Assembly: GCA_910578085.1 (NCBI GenBank)
Contig: CAJTPM010000005.1
Coordinates: 62,001-126,000 of the forward strand
Reading direction: 5' to 3'
DNA length: 64,000 nucleotides
Source: an uncultured Lachnospiraceae bacterium
Lineage (GTDB): Bacteria; Bacillota; Clostridia; Lachnospirales; Lachnospiraceae
Shown: piece by piece, positions 41,545 to 51,482 of the stretch
Numbering within the stretch: the stretch's first letter is position 1
Layout: each line of letters begins with the position of its first letter
Translations under genes and position numbers: made by a program
Notes under the pieces: generated by a model
What the model saw: only the letters and a program-made list of their open reading frames with translations
Database searches by the model: none
Told to the model about the DNA's origin: nothing

Positions 41545-44022
41545 TCAAACCCGCACCAGCTTCCCGCTCCTCCCATAAGCAGTCTTCCCGTCCCGCAGAT
41601 CCCTGTAAAGCATCCCCACCGTATAACTCCCGGAATCCAAATGCTCCTTTAAGATTCTGCATGTAAAGCCGGACAGCTCCACATTCTTCTGCATGGGCAG
41701 AATGGCCTCCACATCCGGTCTGAGCCGTTCTTTTACCGGAATCTGATAATAAAAATCACCGTTCTGTGCCTCTAAGATCAGCCACCGCTCATACAGGCAG
41801 TTATCCCGTCCCAGCATATAGCACCACCCTTCCGTCTCCAGAATATCCGGCTCATACAGGTAGATCTTTTTCTGTTCTCCCGCCCGTTCCACGGTCAGCA
41901 TCACAGCGGCGGAAAGTTTTGCCTGCAGATCCGTCTTCTTTTCCTTCCGCTCCGGCGTGGCTGTCAAAAGCAGTCTGTCGTAAGGATATCTGTAACCGAT
42001 CCGATAGTCAGAAGCATTGTCGATCAGCTGCTCGCTGTAGTAGGGATCATATTTGTGAAACAGCGGATGCTTCTGATAAAGTTTCGTCTTCTCCCCGATC
42101 AGCCTTTGCCACTTCTCCTCGGAGATGTCGTCCGCCCCCCGGCTGGCAGACTCATGATGCAGAAGCACCGCATCGTTTCGCAGTACATTTCTGTACCCCG
42201 CCTCCGCCAGTTTAAAGCAAAAGTCCACATCATTGTAGGAAACCGCCATCTCCTCATCCAGACCGCCCACTTCTTCATACAGCGACCGCTTCACAAGCAG
42301 GCAGGCCGCTGTCACCGCAATCATATCATACGTTATGGTATTATGCCCGTAATAATAAACTCTGTCATCCGGAAATATCGTCATCTTATGAGAAGGGCCG
42401 ATATGCATATTCGTCACCCCGGCATGCTGAATTACCTCTCCCTCCGGATACCACAGCTTTGCCCCCACAGCACCCGTGCCGGACAGCATCGCCTGTCCCA
42501 GCATGATCCGCAGCCAGTCCGCCTCTATGACCTCCACATCATCATTGAGCAGCAGGATGTACTCTCCCTCTGCCGCCTTTTCCCCCAGATTACACATCGC
42601 GGAAAAATTGAAAGCCATAGGATGGTAAATGTAGCAGCACTGCGCTTTCACAGTTCCCAGAAAATCCTGAACTGCCTGCCGGTTTTCCGGGCAGCTCCCA
42701 TTATCTACCACAATAAACTGTACACGCCCTTCCATCCCCTCAAGGCAGGTGCGTTCCAAAAACGAACCAATACACTTTTGTAACAGTTCCGGATGATCTT
42801 TAGAAAGAATAATGACAGACAAAACAGGCATATTTTCTTTCTCCTGCGACGCAAAAGCAGGCCTCACAGACCATATCTCCGGATACAGCGTCTGACAGGA
42901 TTCGCATTCATAGCCTATGCCGTTTATAAAATCCTGTTTTAACTTTATGTATTTTTTCTCAAATCCCCAGAATTCCGGATTGGCCTCCGCTCTCATCCGC
43001 CCCGTATCCAGATAATAGTGAAGATCCGCCGGCACTGTAAAGTCCGCCTGGCTGTCCTGGTGATACAGTACCAGATCCAGACACACGATCTCTGGGCAGG
43101 CCTTTTCCCTCGAAGTCCGGCCTGCCTTTTCCCCGTAATAAAATCCGCTTCCCCAGGGGGCGTCCTTATCGTAGGAAACCGCCTCCGGCTTTTCAAAATA
43201 TGGTCGTAACAGGCGCAGCACAAAATCGTACAGATTACTGCGCGCCTCCTCATAGCCGGACAGGGAAACTCTCTCCGCCCAGGCCCTGTCCACCGCAAAA
43301 TAACTGCCAAAATAGAAAAAGCCAAGCAGCGTATCCGGCGACAGACAGGGTTTAAACCAGGGGAAACATCTCTTCCCCCCGGAACGCTGATCCTGCGCTC
43401 CATAGAGAAACTTTGTCTCCGGAAATGCGCCAAACCACTGTTCCACCAAAGATACCGCTCTTTCGTCCAGCTGTTCCGGATATTCCGCAAACAAGAGGAT
43501 ATCCGGCCGGATTTCCACCTCATTTCCTGCCGCTTCCGCCGCCGAACGGGACAGATTCATCCCCGCCGCATTCTCCGCCATACCGGCCAGACTTGTCGCC
43601 CCTGCAAAGCTCCCGTAAGGAATCACAAGGCACACCGGCTGCTTTTTCGTCTTCCCCGCCGAGAGAACATTCTGATAACGCCCCCACAAAGCGTCCTCTG
43701 CCTCACGGATCCACTGCCCATAGCTGTCCTGCTGACAGTGCAACCGCTCTCTGTAAGCTCTGGCAAATTCCTCCGGTGCCTGTTCCTCTTTCACGCCCTG
43801 CTGAAAAATGTCCCCTACATGCCAGACCTTTTTCAGCCCTCGCACAAACAAAGACGGCACCCGGGACATCTTATAGAGCGGATTTGCGCAGATCGCCTCA
43901 TACTTTCCCTGCAACTCCTCCCGCTTCGTCTCCGCATCCGCCACCTTCCCGGCCAACACGATATTTTTCTTCTTCTCTCTCTCATATGCTTTTTGAAAGT
44001 AATCGCACCAGCTATATTCCAT
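41545..44022 (-). CDS. Large GT2 glycosyltransferase, first domain degenerate, C-terminal beta domain
   Basis: An 825-residue protein. Residues 1-70 include a coiled-coil-like segment (KNIVLAGKVADAETKREEL). Residues about 125-390 resemble a GT2 fold that has lost its acidic motif: the equivalent of YSDED reads LYGAQDQ, followed by KPCLSPDTLLGFFYFG. An intact GT2 domain spans about 400-650 (LSVIILSKDHPELLQKCI, LLNDDVEVIEADWL, NDVDFCFKLAEAG, ESASRG). The last 140 residues form a strand-rich domain (WCYMLGRDNCLYERWLIL ... RLRPDVEAILP ... LSGFTCRILKEHLDSGSYTVG) shared with the next protein. AAGGAG precedes the ATG. Confidence 0.88.
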   Translation of the reverse strand: MEYSWCDYFQKAYEREKKKNIVLAGKVADAETKREELQGKYEAICANPLYKMSRVPSLFVRGLKKVWHVGDIFQQGVKEEQAPEEFARAYRERLHCQQDSYGQWIREAEDALWGRYQNVLSAGKTKKQPVCLVIPYGSFAGATSLAGMAENAAGMNLSRSAAEAAGNEVEIRPDILLFAEYPEQLDERAVSLVEQWFGAFPETKFLYGAQDQRSGGKRCFPWFKPCLSPDTLLGFFYFGSYFAVDRAWAERVSLSGYEEARSNLYDFVLRLLRPYFEKPEAVSYDKDAPWGSGFYYGEKAGRTSREKACPEIVCLDLVLYHQDSQADFTVPADLHYYLDTGRMRAEANPEFWGFEKKYIKLKQDFINGIGYECESCQTLYPEIWSVRPAFASQEKENMPVLSVIILSKDHPELLQKCIGSFLERTCLEGMEGRVQFIVVDNGSCPENRQAVQDFLGTVKAQCCYIYHPMAFNFSAMCNLGEKAAEGEYILLLNDDVEVIEADWLRIMLGQAMLSGTGAVGAKLWYPEGEVIQHAGVTNMHIGPSHKMTIFPDDRVYYYGHNTITYDMIAVTAACLLVKRSLYEEVGGLDEEMAVSYNDVDFCFKLAEAGYRNVLRNDAVLLHHESASRGADDISEEKWQRLIGEKTKLYQKHPLFHKYDPYYSEQLIDNASDYRIGYRYPYDRLLLTATPERKEKKTDLQAKLSAAVMLTVERAGEQKKIYLYEPDILETEGWCYMLGRDNCLYERWLILEAQNGDFYYQIPVKERLRPDVEAILPMQKNVELSGFTCRILKEHLDSGSYTVGMLYRDLRDGKTAYGRSGKLVRV

Positions 44023-44075
44023 AAGACTCCTTCATATCACCACTCAATTATTTTCATCCCGGCGTCCGCACTCCC

Positions 44076-46145
44076 TTAACTGTCCACAAGCAGCGTCTCC
44101 GCACTGAATCCGAAAAGCTTCTGCCTGGAGCAGGCATCCTCCCAGAAATAGCCGATCAGATACTCCCCCGCCGGCAGTGCATCCCGCCTGATCCAGATAC
44201 TCACCCCGCAGAGGGCCGGATGATCGATATATGGAAGATTTTCCTCCAGATCCGGCCTGCGGCACTCCCTGTACGGGACTTTCCACACCCTGTTCTCCTG
44301 CCTCTCCGTCGCCCGCATCGGTTTTAGCAGCAGGCTTTTTTCATAACGACTGTTATCTATATTCACGCTATAGGACCACCCCTGTATATAGTAGTCTCCT
44401 GCGCCATGCTTTCCCGTCCGCCAGGCCTGTTCATCTCCAGTAAACTCAACCCCCATATACAGGCATTCATTGTGCCACACCGGATCCGGCTCTTTATCCA
44501 AAGGGATCACTTCCGCCCTCTCAGAGATTCGCGCTTCCTCAAACCGACAGGCAGGTTCGTAGCCCCGATCCAGAATATCACGCACCAGCTTTCCTGAATA
44601 ACAGGCATCCCTGTTCCACATCTCAGGGTATGCCTCATACAGAAAATCTCTCTCCCTGTGCAGCCTTGCCACTTTTTCCCTTCCCGCATCAAAGCCTCTG
44701 CTAAAAGACTCATGGTGCCGAAGAGAGATCTGGTTGCAGCACACATTCTGATATCCCGCCCGCAGCAGTTTAAAGCACAGCTCCACATCGTTAAAGGCCA
44801 CCTCAAGCCTTTCCTCAAACCCGCCGATCTCCTCAAAGACCTCCCGCCGAATTAACAGACAGGCCCCGGTCACCGCAGTGACATTCACCGCACATCTGTT
44901 GATGCCGTGATAATGTACCTTTTTATCAGAAGAAAACTGCAGTTTATGAGCCGGCCCCAGATGGATGTTGGTGATTCCCAAATGCTGGATCCGGTCGCCG
45001 TCGGGGTACAGAAGTTTCGCCCCCACTGCGCCCACATAGGGCTTTGCCGCCTTAGAGACCATGGCTTTCAGCCACCCCTCCTCCACGATTTCTATATCAT
45101 CATTGAGAAACAGCAGATACTTTCCCGCTGCCTCTCTCCCGCCGATGTTGCACATGGCAGAAAAATTGAACGCCATTTGCCGGTACAGATAGTGGAAAGA
45201 ATAAGCCTCTTTCAGCTGGTTCCGCATCTGTAAAATCCTGTTTTTATTTTTACCATTACTGCCGTTATCTATTACAAGGATCTCCAGATTCTGATAATCC
45301 GTCTGTTCTCTCAGCGAGTGGATACAGCGGGAGAGCAGGGCCGGATTATCCTTCGACGGAATAATCACAGAAATCAGATCCTGTTTCTCCCTTTCCTTCG
45401 GAATCTCCACATCCGCATACAGATGGCCCTTTTTCAGCTCATCAAAAACAGGTTCCATACCCCAGTCCCCGTACTGCCCGGACCATTCTTTCGCGGCATC
45501 CTCCTTCATCTCCTCTGCACTGCCTGACAAAAACATGATTTTCTCAATATGCCCCGCCTCTTTCGCCTCATCCAGGCAGCACAACACCGCATCGTAGACT
45601 ATTTTTTTCACAAAAAGGTTTCCCTCTTCGGTATCTTCCTCACCTGCGCCTTCCCGATCCTGCCGGAACAAATCTCTGCGCGCGGCCGCTTTTCCTGCGA
45701 TCTCTGCAATCAGCGTTTTCCGCACCGCAAACACATTCCCAAAATAGAAAAAAGACTGCAAAAGATCCGGCGACCAGTCCGGCTTCAGATAACGGTCTTC
45801 ATCCCCATAGGCGATCATACAGGCCGGATGCTCCTCAAAATACCGCACCGCCTCCAGGGGGGCCTGTTCCGTCAGCCCTGTACGATCAGAAGTGACAAGC
45901 CACAGGTCCCCTGTTTTCTCCCATCCTTCTTCATGAAAAATACTCCCACAGAAAGCCTCCGGCAAGAATACAGACACCGACAAATGCCCTTCCCCCGCCT
46001 TCTCCTTCCATGCCAGAACCTCTTCTCGTTCCTGTTCCAGCGTTTTTTCCAGCCATATATCATAAGGAACGGTTTGTCCTGCAACCCGCTCCTCATATAA
46101 TCGGTGCCTCTTTTTTATCAGCAGCTTCTGCACAGCCCTTTTCAT
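44076..46145 (-). CDS. GT2 glycosyltransferase with the same C-terminal beta domain
   Basis: About 689 residues. A truncated, probably inactive first transferase region (about 45-200, keeping YGDEDRYLKPDWSPDLLQSF but no complete nucleotide-binding half) precedes an intact GT2 domain (about 255-500: ISVIIPSKDNPALLSRCIHS, LLFLNDDIEIVEEGWL, NDVELCFKLLRAG, ESFSRG). The C-terminal 150 residues match the beta domain of the 825-residue enzyme (WSYSVNIDNSRYEKSLLL, RPDLEENLP, ALPAGEYLIG). Start uncertain: ATG 46145 has AAGGAG 3 nt ahead; GTG 46157 overlaps the upstream stop (GTGA) and could be coupled. Confidence 0.88.
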   Translation of the reverse strand: MKRAVQKLLIKKRHRLYEERVAGQTVPYDIWLEKTLEQEREEVLAWKEKAGEGHLSVSVFLPEAFCGSIFHEEGWEKTGDLWLVTSDRTGLTEQAPLEAVRYFEEHPACMIAYGDEDRYLKPDWSPDLLQSFFYFGNVFAVRKTLIAEIAGKAAARRDLFRQDREGAGEEDTEEGNLFVKKIVYDAVLCCLDEAKEAGHIEKIMFLSGSAEEMKEDAAKEWSGQYGDWGMEPVFDELKKGHLYADVEIPKEREKQDLISVIIPSKDNPALLSRCIHSLREQTDYQNLEILVIDNGSNGKNKNRILQMRNQLKEAYSFHYLYRQMAFNFSAMCNIGGREAAGKYLLFLNDDIEIVEEGWLKAMVSKAAKPYVGAVGAKLLYPDGDRIQHLGITNIHLGPAHKLQFSSDKKVHYHGINRCAVNVTAVTGACLLIRREVFEEIGGFEERLEVAFNDVELCFKLLRAGYQNVCCNQISLRHHESFSRGFDAGREKVARLHRERDFLYEAYPEMWNRDACYSGKLVRDILDRGYEPACRFEEARISERAEVIPLDKEPDPVWHNECLYMGVEFTGDEQAWRTGKHGAGDYYIQGWSYSVNIDNSRYEKSLLLKPMRATERQENRVWKVPYRECRRPDLEENLPYIDHPALCGVSIWIRRDALPAGEYLIGYFWEDACSRQKLFGFSAETLLVDS

Positions 46146-46153
46146 ATGCTCCT

Positions 46154-48358
46154 TCACAGGCGAAGCCTCCTCTTTGCCGCATTTTCCATATCCTGTGCCA
46201 TTTCTCTTCCCACAAAAATACGCTCCATACCAAATTCCAGCGTATTCACCTCTTCCTGGGGCAGCCCTTCCAGAGAAATCACCAGGTTCGGATCATTTGT
46301 CGGAAATACAAAGCTTCCGGTGTCATCCAATCCTGTTCCGTTACTCGTCAGCACAGAGGTCTTTCCGGTCCAGGGCAGATCGACATCATTCCATCTCAAT
46401 TCTTTGATCCGCACCATACAGTCCACAAAAGCCGGATCGATCCTGACCTGCCGCACCCCGGCCTCCACCGTCAGCGTCAGTTGCAGATCCCGTCCGCTTT
46501 TTACCACCATATTGTCCACAAAAAAGGAAGTCTCTTCCTGAAAGCCCAGTCCGGTGTCCTCATAGATCTGAATATGGCCCTGGGCTTCCTCCAGGCGTAT
46601 TTTCTCCAGAAACTCCACCGGATCATAACAGCTGTGCTCCAGCAGATCCCGCAGCTCCACCATAGACCGGCGCTTTCCCGTCACAAACCGTTGAAAAGCC
46701 TTTTCCTGGGCTCTGTATTCCTCCGCATCCGCGTCCGTGACGCCAAGCTCCTCCAAAATCAGATCCAGATCAAGGGCATTCCTCTTTTTATCCTCCAGCA
46801 GATAGCAGTAGACCGCACGGAAAGCCAGTTCCTTCGTATCCACCTGTTTTCCGAAAGTCCACTCATAATCGATCAGCGTCCAGACACTGTTTTCCAATGC
46901 GTCAAAGGGTTTTGCCCCATCCTTTCTCCCGATCAGAATATTGGAAAAAATCAGGTCAAAATCCGCCACCGGCTCTTTGCTGTGGTGATCTACCAGCCGC
47001 AGATACTTCCGGAAAAGCTCTAAAAAGCCTTCCATATCATTTTCCGCCAGTCTGGCATCCAACAGTTCCGTCAGCGTTACCCCCTCGATATACTCAAGCT
47101 CCACATAAGGCCGCTCTTCCTCTCTCTCCACCAGCTTGCAGCGGTTGATCCGCAGCTCCCCGCCGCCGTAGCGGTCCTTCAGCTTCCGGTAAGCCACCTC
47201 AATATTCCTGATATGGGTATCCGCCTCCTCGCACAAAGGATGCTTTCTCACTGCCAGCTGCCTCGGCAGACCGCTTCTCTCTGCGGACGTCATATCCCCT
47301 CTGTTCTCCAACCCTGTCAGCGTAACCGGCAAAATCTCTGTCCGGATCCGGTAATCTCTCTTTCTGTCACACGAATACTTCACATAACAGGTGTCCGGCT
47401 TCTCCCCAAGCACCACCAGATAGGAATTGGAATATAACGGAAACAACCCTTCCCGCAGAATGGAATCAAAGGCTCTCCGCTCATCAAACAGCACCATTCT
47501 GTCTCTGTCAAAATTGCGCAGATTATCGGACAGCTCCCCGATCTTTGGCTGATATTCGTCCGAATAAAGGTTTGTCATAAACTTGTAATCCGGATAGGGA
47601 TAATAAAAGGCGTACTCCGTCATCCCGCAGTCCGCAAAAATGCGCTCCAGGCCGTTCCTCGTAAAGGTCCGGACCACGCCGCCCTCCGGATAACCCTCGA
47701 TCCCGGAAAAAAAGGTTCCCAGATGATCCTCTCTGCACCCGGCCCAGTACTTCAATCCAAATTTATTCTCTATGGCGATAACGATACGCCCATCCTTTTT
47801 CAGATGGCGTTTTATAATATTCAGAAAATTCTCAAAAGGCGCATCGCCGCCGATATAAGCCTGGGCATACTCAAACACACCGATCAGGCAGATATAATCA
47901 TAGTTATTTGGAAGAGAAGGTTCCACATCCTGAAAATTCCCCACATGGATCGTCACATTATCACAGTCCATATGCCTGTATGCATTGATCATACTGCGCT
48001 TTTTCGACAGTTCCACACAGGTGACGCTCTGTGCCTTTCTGGAAAGCACACCCGTTATCGCGCCGCAGCCCGAACCCACTTCCAGCACGCTCATCGTTTT
48101 GTCGATGGGCAGCCACTCCACGATATTTTCCCTCTGGGCGGAAAGATGATAAAGAACCTCCCAGCTCTTTTTCTCCTCAATAATACGCGGATACTCCACC
48201 TCGGCATAATCCCTTGCGATCTGCAGCAGCTCATCCTCCACCGCCCCATCGCAGTACACATCCTCGCCGGAGTAAAATGTGAAATCCAGATTTACTTTTC
48301 CGATCTGCTCTATTTTCCCCATACTCAATACTTTCTTTATCGTATCAGCTGTCATCAT
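46154..48358 (-). CDS. Methyltransferase-kinase fusion, WbdD-like glycan chain terminator candidate
   Basis: A 734-residue protein with three parts. Residues about 60-260 are a class I SAM methyltransferase: motif I VLEVGSGCGA (91-100), acidic end of strand 2 CVELSKK, and ICLIGVFEYA. Residues about 360-520 carry a kinase-like fold: Lys372 in QLAVRKHPL, a hinge-like VELEYIEGVTL, catalytic-loop pattern Asp468-x4-Asn473 (DFDLIFSNILI) and metal-site Asp497 (LIDYEW). Residues about 590-734 are a strand-rich domain. E. coli O9a WbdD combines methyltransferase and kinase to cap the O-polysaccharide, and its cap is read by Wzt's C-terminal domain. Here the adjacent gene encodes such a Wzt. Long coiled coil of WbdD is absent. 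Domain calls are good; the capping role is inference. Confidence 0.82.
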   Translation of the reverse strand: MMTADTIKKVLSMGKIEQIGKVNLDFTFYSGEDVYCDGAVEDELLQIARDYAEVEYPRIIEEKKSWEVLYHLSAQRENIVEWLPIDKTMSVLEVGSGCGAITGVLSRKAQSVTCVELSKKRSMINAYRHMDCDNVTIHVGNFQDVEPSLPNNYDYICLIGVFEYAQAYIGGDAPFENFLNIIKRHLKKDGRIVIAIENKFGLKYWAGCREDHLGTFFSGIEGYPEGGVVRTFTRNGLERIFADCGMTEYAFYYPYPDYKFMTNLYSDEYQPKIGELSDNLRNFDRDRMVLFDERRAFDSILREGLFPLYSNSYLVVLGEKPDTCYVKYSCDRKRDYRIRTEILPVTLTGLENRGDMTSAERSGLPRQLAVRKHPLCEEADTHIRNIEVAYRKLKDRYGGGELRINRCKLVEREEERPYVELEYIEGVTLTELLDARLAENDMEGFLELFRKYLRLVDHHSKEPVADFDLIFSNILIGRKDGAKPFDALENSVWTLIDYEWTFGKQVDTKELAFRAVYCYLLEDKKRNALDLDLILEELGVTDADAEEYRAQEKAFQRFVTGKRRSMVELRDLLEHSCYDPVEFLEKIRLEEAQGHIQIYEDTGLGFQEETSFFVDNMVVKSGRDLQLTLTVEAGVRQVRIDPAFVDCMVRIKELRWNDVDLPWTGKTSVLTSNGTGLDDTGSFVFPTNDPNLVISLEGLPQEEVNTLEFGMERIFVGREMAQDMENAAKRRLRL

Positions 48359-48482
48359 AGTTTTCCTTTATCCCTACCATTTTTTCACCCGGGCGTCGAA
48401 AATATCTCTCTGTCTTCTACCAGAAGATAATCGTCCTCCTATGAGTTTCCGTTTCGCTTCACCTCAGTCAGCCATCAGGATA

Positions 48483-49820
48483 TTATGATCCACTGATGGC
48501 GTCCGCAGGTGGCCTCACCTCCACCACAGACTCCGGATCAAAAAATCCCACCGTATCTTTATCCGAGATCACCGTCAGATTCAGCACATCATACAGCCTG
48601 TGATACACCGTAAAATCATCCCCCTCATAGCCGGTCACCCCCAGAGACAGCAGATACTCTCCCCCTTGTAAGTTCATATGCTGGGTAAACGTAATCTCCT
48701 TTGTCTCCCCTGCCTTCACTGCTTCCAGAAAAGCTTTTTCCACCATGGTATTCGTACCGGTAATCTCCGTCCCTTTGATATTTTTTATCGTAAACGCAAA
48801 AATCGGTGCCGGACAGTCCTGCGCAAATTCCACTTTCATGCGGATCGTATATTCCTGCCCTTTGATCACCGCCGTAGTCCTCACCCCGTTCTGGTCGGTC
48901 AGATCGTACTCCGTAATTCTCGCCTTCCCGGAACCGTACTCCAACAGTTCGGGATTGATCCCCTGCCCCGCAGTCTTCTCCTCTTTTTCTTTTTTTTGCA
49001 GACTGCCCGCCGCCTTCTCCCGCAGTTCCTCATCGTGAAGCAGATTCGTATGTTCCGTATCGTCCGGTATCTCATACTGTCCCACAAGCACCCGCTTATA
49101 GGTATCGATCATCTCTTTGGGGCTGCCTTCCCCCAGCTTCACGCCCTTGTTTAACAGCACCACCCTGTCACAGTATTTGCTGATACTGCTCAGATCATGA
49201 CTGACAAAGACAATGGTTTTGCCCATTTCCTTGAATTCCTCAAATTTATGGTAGCACTTCGCCTGAAAAAATACATCCCCCACGGAAAGCGCCTCATCCA
49301 CGATCAGGATCTCCGGTTCAATGTTGATGGCAACCGCGAAAGCCAGACGGACAAACATCCCGCTGGAGTAAGTCTTCACCGGCTGATACACATACTCTCC
49401 GATGTCCGCAAAATCCAGAATGTCCTGCAGCTTTTCATCGATCTCCTTCTCCGAAAAACCGATCATCATACCGTTTAAATAGATATTTTCGATCCCGTTA
49501 TACTCCATGTTAAACCCTGCCCCAAGTTCCAGAAGGGCTGAGATACGCCCGTTCACCAACACCTGACCCTCACTGGGAGACAGAACACCTGTGATAATCT
49601 TCAGAATCGTGGACTTGCCGGAACCGTTTGTGCCAATGATCCCCACACACTCTCCCTGATAAATATCCATATCAATGCCGTTTAAAGCATAGTGCTTCTT
49701 ATGCTTTGGCTTTTTGGTAAACCCCAGCGCTTCCCGCACTCTGTCGGAAGACCTGTCATACAGTTTATATATTTTTTCCACTCCCTTTACAGAAATGGCT
49801 ACAGGCTTATCTTGTGACAT
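48483..49820 (-). CDS. wzt: Polysaccharide ABC exporter ATPase with C-terminal glycan-binding-type domain
   Basis: A 445-residue Wzt. Walker A GTNGSGKST (63-71), signature YSSGMFVRLAFAVA, Walker B ILIVDEALSVGD and H-loop FVSHDLS are canonical. After a charged linker (about 265-300, KKEKEEK) comes a Wzt_C-type beta-sandwich (about 305-435: ITEYDLTDQNGVRTTAVIKGQEYTIRMK, IKGTEITGTNT, GEYLLSLGV). In E. coli O8/O9a this domain binds the chemically capped non-reducing end and licenses export. The methyltransferase-kinase gene follows directly. ATG 49820 has TAGGAG; a longer in-frame start is rejected. Confidence 0.93.
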   Translation of the reverse strand: MSQDKPVAISVKGVEKIYKLYDRSSDRVREALGFTKKPKHKKHYALNGIDMDIYQGECVGIIGTNGSGKSTILKIITGVLSPSEGQVLVNGRISALLELGAGFNMEYNGIENIYLNGMMIGFSEKEIDEKLQDILDFADIGEYVYQPVKTYSSGMFVRLAFAVAINIEPEILIVDEALSVGDVFFQAKCYHKFEEFKEMGKTIVFVSHDLSSISKYCDRVVLLNKGVKLGEGSPKEMIDTYKRVLVGQYEIPDDTEHTNLLHDEELREKAAGSLQKKEKEEKTAGQGINPELLEYGSGKARITEYDLTDQNGVRTTAVIKGQEYTIRMKVEFAQDCPAPIFAFTIKNIKGTEITGTNTMVEKAFLEAVKAGETKEITFTQHMNLQGGEYLLSLGVTGYEGDDFTVYHRLYDVLNLTVISDKDTVGFFDPESVVEVRPPADAISGS

Positions 49821-49908
49821 AACTTCTCCTATTTCATAACAGTTCGGCCATATGGCTTCACTGTTATCCTGTTCCACCACAACAGTTCCGCCTCCCGGCC
49901 GGACAGTT

Positions 49909-51426
49909 CTATTCCTCTTCCTCAACTGCTCTCACCGCCAGAGATTCTTTCCCATACCAGTTCGCCATCGCCCGGTTTTCCTCTCTCTCCGGATCCTCAC
50001 TCAGATCTCCGATGCACAACATCCAGGGCTTAAAGATATAGGGTTCCAGCACCACATTTTTTTCACCGCTCTTTAAAATTTCCAGCCGCTCTAGATACTC
50101 GCAGTGGAAATTGTAGGCCTCCCCCGAGTGAATATAGTGATATGCTCCCCAGGAGGAGTACCACCCATACTGATTGGAGGAATGTTTTACCACAAATACG
50201 ACTGAAAGTGCTATCAGCCCGTAAAACCACCAGGGACATCCCCTGTCCGCAAACTGCCTCCCCCTCTTCTCCAGAAGTCTTCTCATCCAGCCGGTCCAAT
50301 ATACCTCATTGATCACTAACAGGATCTGGTATGTAACTTTTACCGCATTTAACGTTCTGCTGAGTCCCGCATGCCCCAGAGAGTAAAGGCTTGGAGTAAA
50401 CCCCGTGGCATACAGACACAAAGACCATAAAAGAACAAGCCCCGGCAGTCTGAATGAAAAGCTGCTTTTCCCTGCGATCCTCCAGGCGATCGGCAGTATC
50501 AGTATGACTGCCACCAGCGTAATCCATCCTGAAAACTCTCCCATATAACGAAAAGCCTCCAGAAAAGAACGAAGCACCGACTCCACCGGCGAATATCCCC
50601 AGCCCACATAGGACTGCGCCCTCACACCATTCCCCGGCGCCGACACATTTTTATAGAAGGCAAACCCATAGACCGCCAATATGGGAAAATAGCGGAACAC
50701 TTTCTTCCTGTCCGCCAGAAATGCCAGTATCATTATGGATACCAGTATCACCAGCCCCTGCAGGGAAGTGACAAAGTTGCTGCCGCCCGCCAACAGCGCA
50801 CCTGCCATCCCGGCTATTATCAAAAGGATCCCCTTCACGCTTTTTACACGCTCAACTGTAAACAGACAGATGAACCCGGCCACAGAGAGCATGGCAAACG
50901 AATGCATTCCCATATAATGTATCCCCGGATTGTACCAGAACAATGCCGACGGCGTCGTATATGTCAGCTCTATCACCATCATTGCAGCAATCGCCTGCAG
51001 ACTGATCGAAGAGGCTCTGTTCACATGGAGCACTTTCTTTGTCAGCGTTCCCACCAGCACAAACACCGATGTGGTGAGAATCAGGATCAGGAACATGCTG
51101 CCGATTCCATAATACTGTTCCCCCCAGATATGAGGCGCCAGGGACATAAAAAAGATCGAGGAAAATGTCCCCTGCCATGCATACCAGGACATCGATGCAC
51201 AGTACCACGCCCCTTTTAATGCGCCACGGATACCCGGCACCTCCGTCATGAAGTTTCGGGCATATATCGCATAATTGAAATCATCATACCAGGGCACTGC
51301 GTAAACCGCAATACGAAGTAACGGCGCCAGCAAAATCAGTAAAACCACCACCGCCCCGGCACTGGTCACCGGATCGGACGGCCTCCAATTCGCTATTCTG
51401 TTTATCCAGTTCTTTACCTTTCCCAT
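49909..51426 (-). CDS. Polytopic membrane protein (DUF6056/GT-C-like)
   Basis: A 505-residue protein with about eleven to twelve hydrophobic helices. The first external loop has WYDDFNYAIYARNF, an acidic pair where GT-C glycosyltransferases keep their catalytic Asp residues, and the C-terminal about 85 residues are soluble. I recognise it as the DUF6056-like group found in polysaccharide loci, whose function is not established. If GT-C-like, it would use a lipid-linked sugar to decorate the polymer outside the cell; a flippase-associated role is an alternative. It sits between the two exporter genes. Confidence 0.7.
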   Translation of the reverse strand: MGKVKNWINRIANWRPSDPVTSAGAVVVLLILLAPLLRIAVYAVPWYDDFNYAIYARNFMTEVPGIRGALKGAWYCASMSWYAWQGTFSSIFFMSLAPHIWGEQYYGIGSMFLILILTTSVFVLVGTLTKKVLHVNRASSISLQAIAAMMVIELTYTTPSALFWYNPGIHYMGMHSFAMLSVAGFICLFTVERVKSVKGILLIIAGMAGALLAGGSNFVTSLQGLVILVSIMILAFLADRKKVFRYFPILAVYGFAFYKNVSAPGNGVRAQSYVGWGYSPVESVLRSFLEAFRYMGEFSGWITLVAVILILPIAWRIAGKSSFSFRLPGLVLLWSLCLYATGFTPSLYSLGHAGLSRTLNAVKVTYQILLVINEVYWTGWMRRLLEKRGRQFADRGCPWWFYGLIALSVVFVVKHSSNQYGWYSSWGAYHYIHSGEAYNFHCEYLERLEILKSGEKNVVLEPYIFKPWMLCIGDLSEDPEREENRAMANWYGKESLAVRAVEEEE

Positions 51427-51482
51427 ATTCCGTTTCCTGCTCTCTGTCCACCATTTATGCCATCAGAACATTGCTCTGCCTT

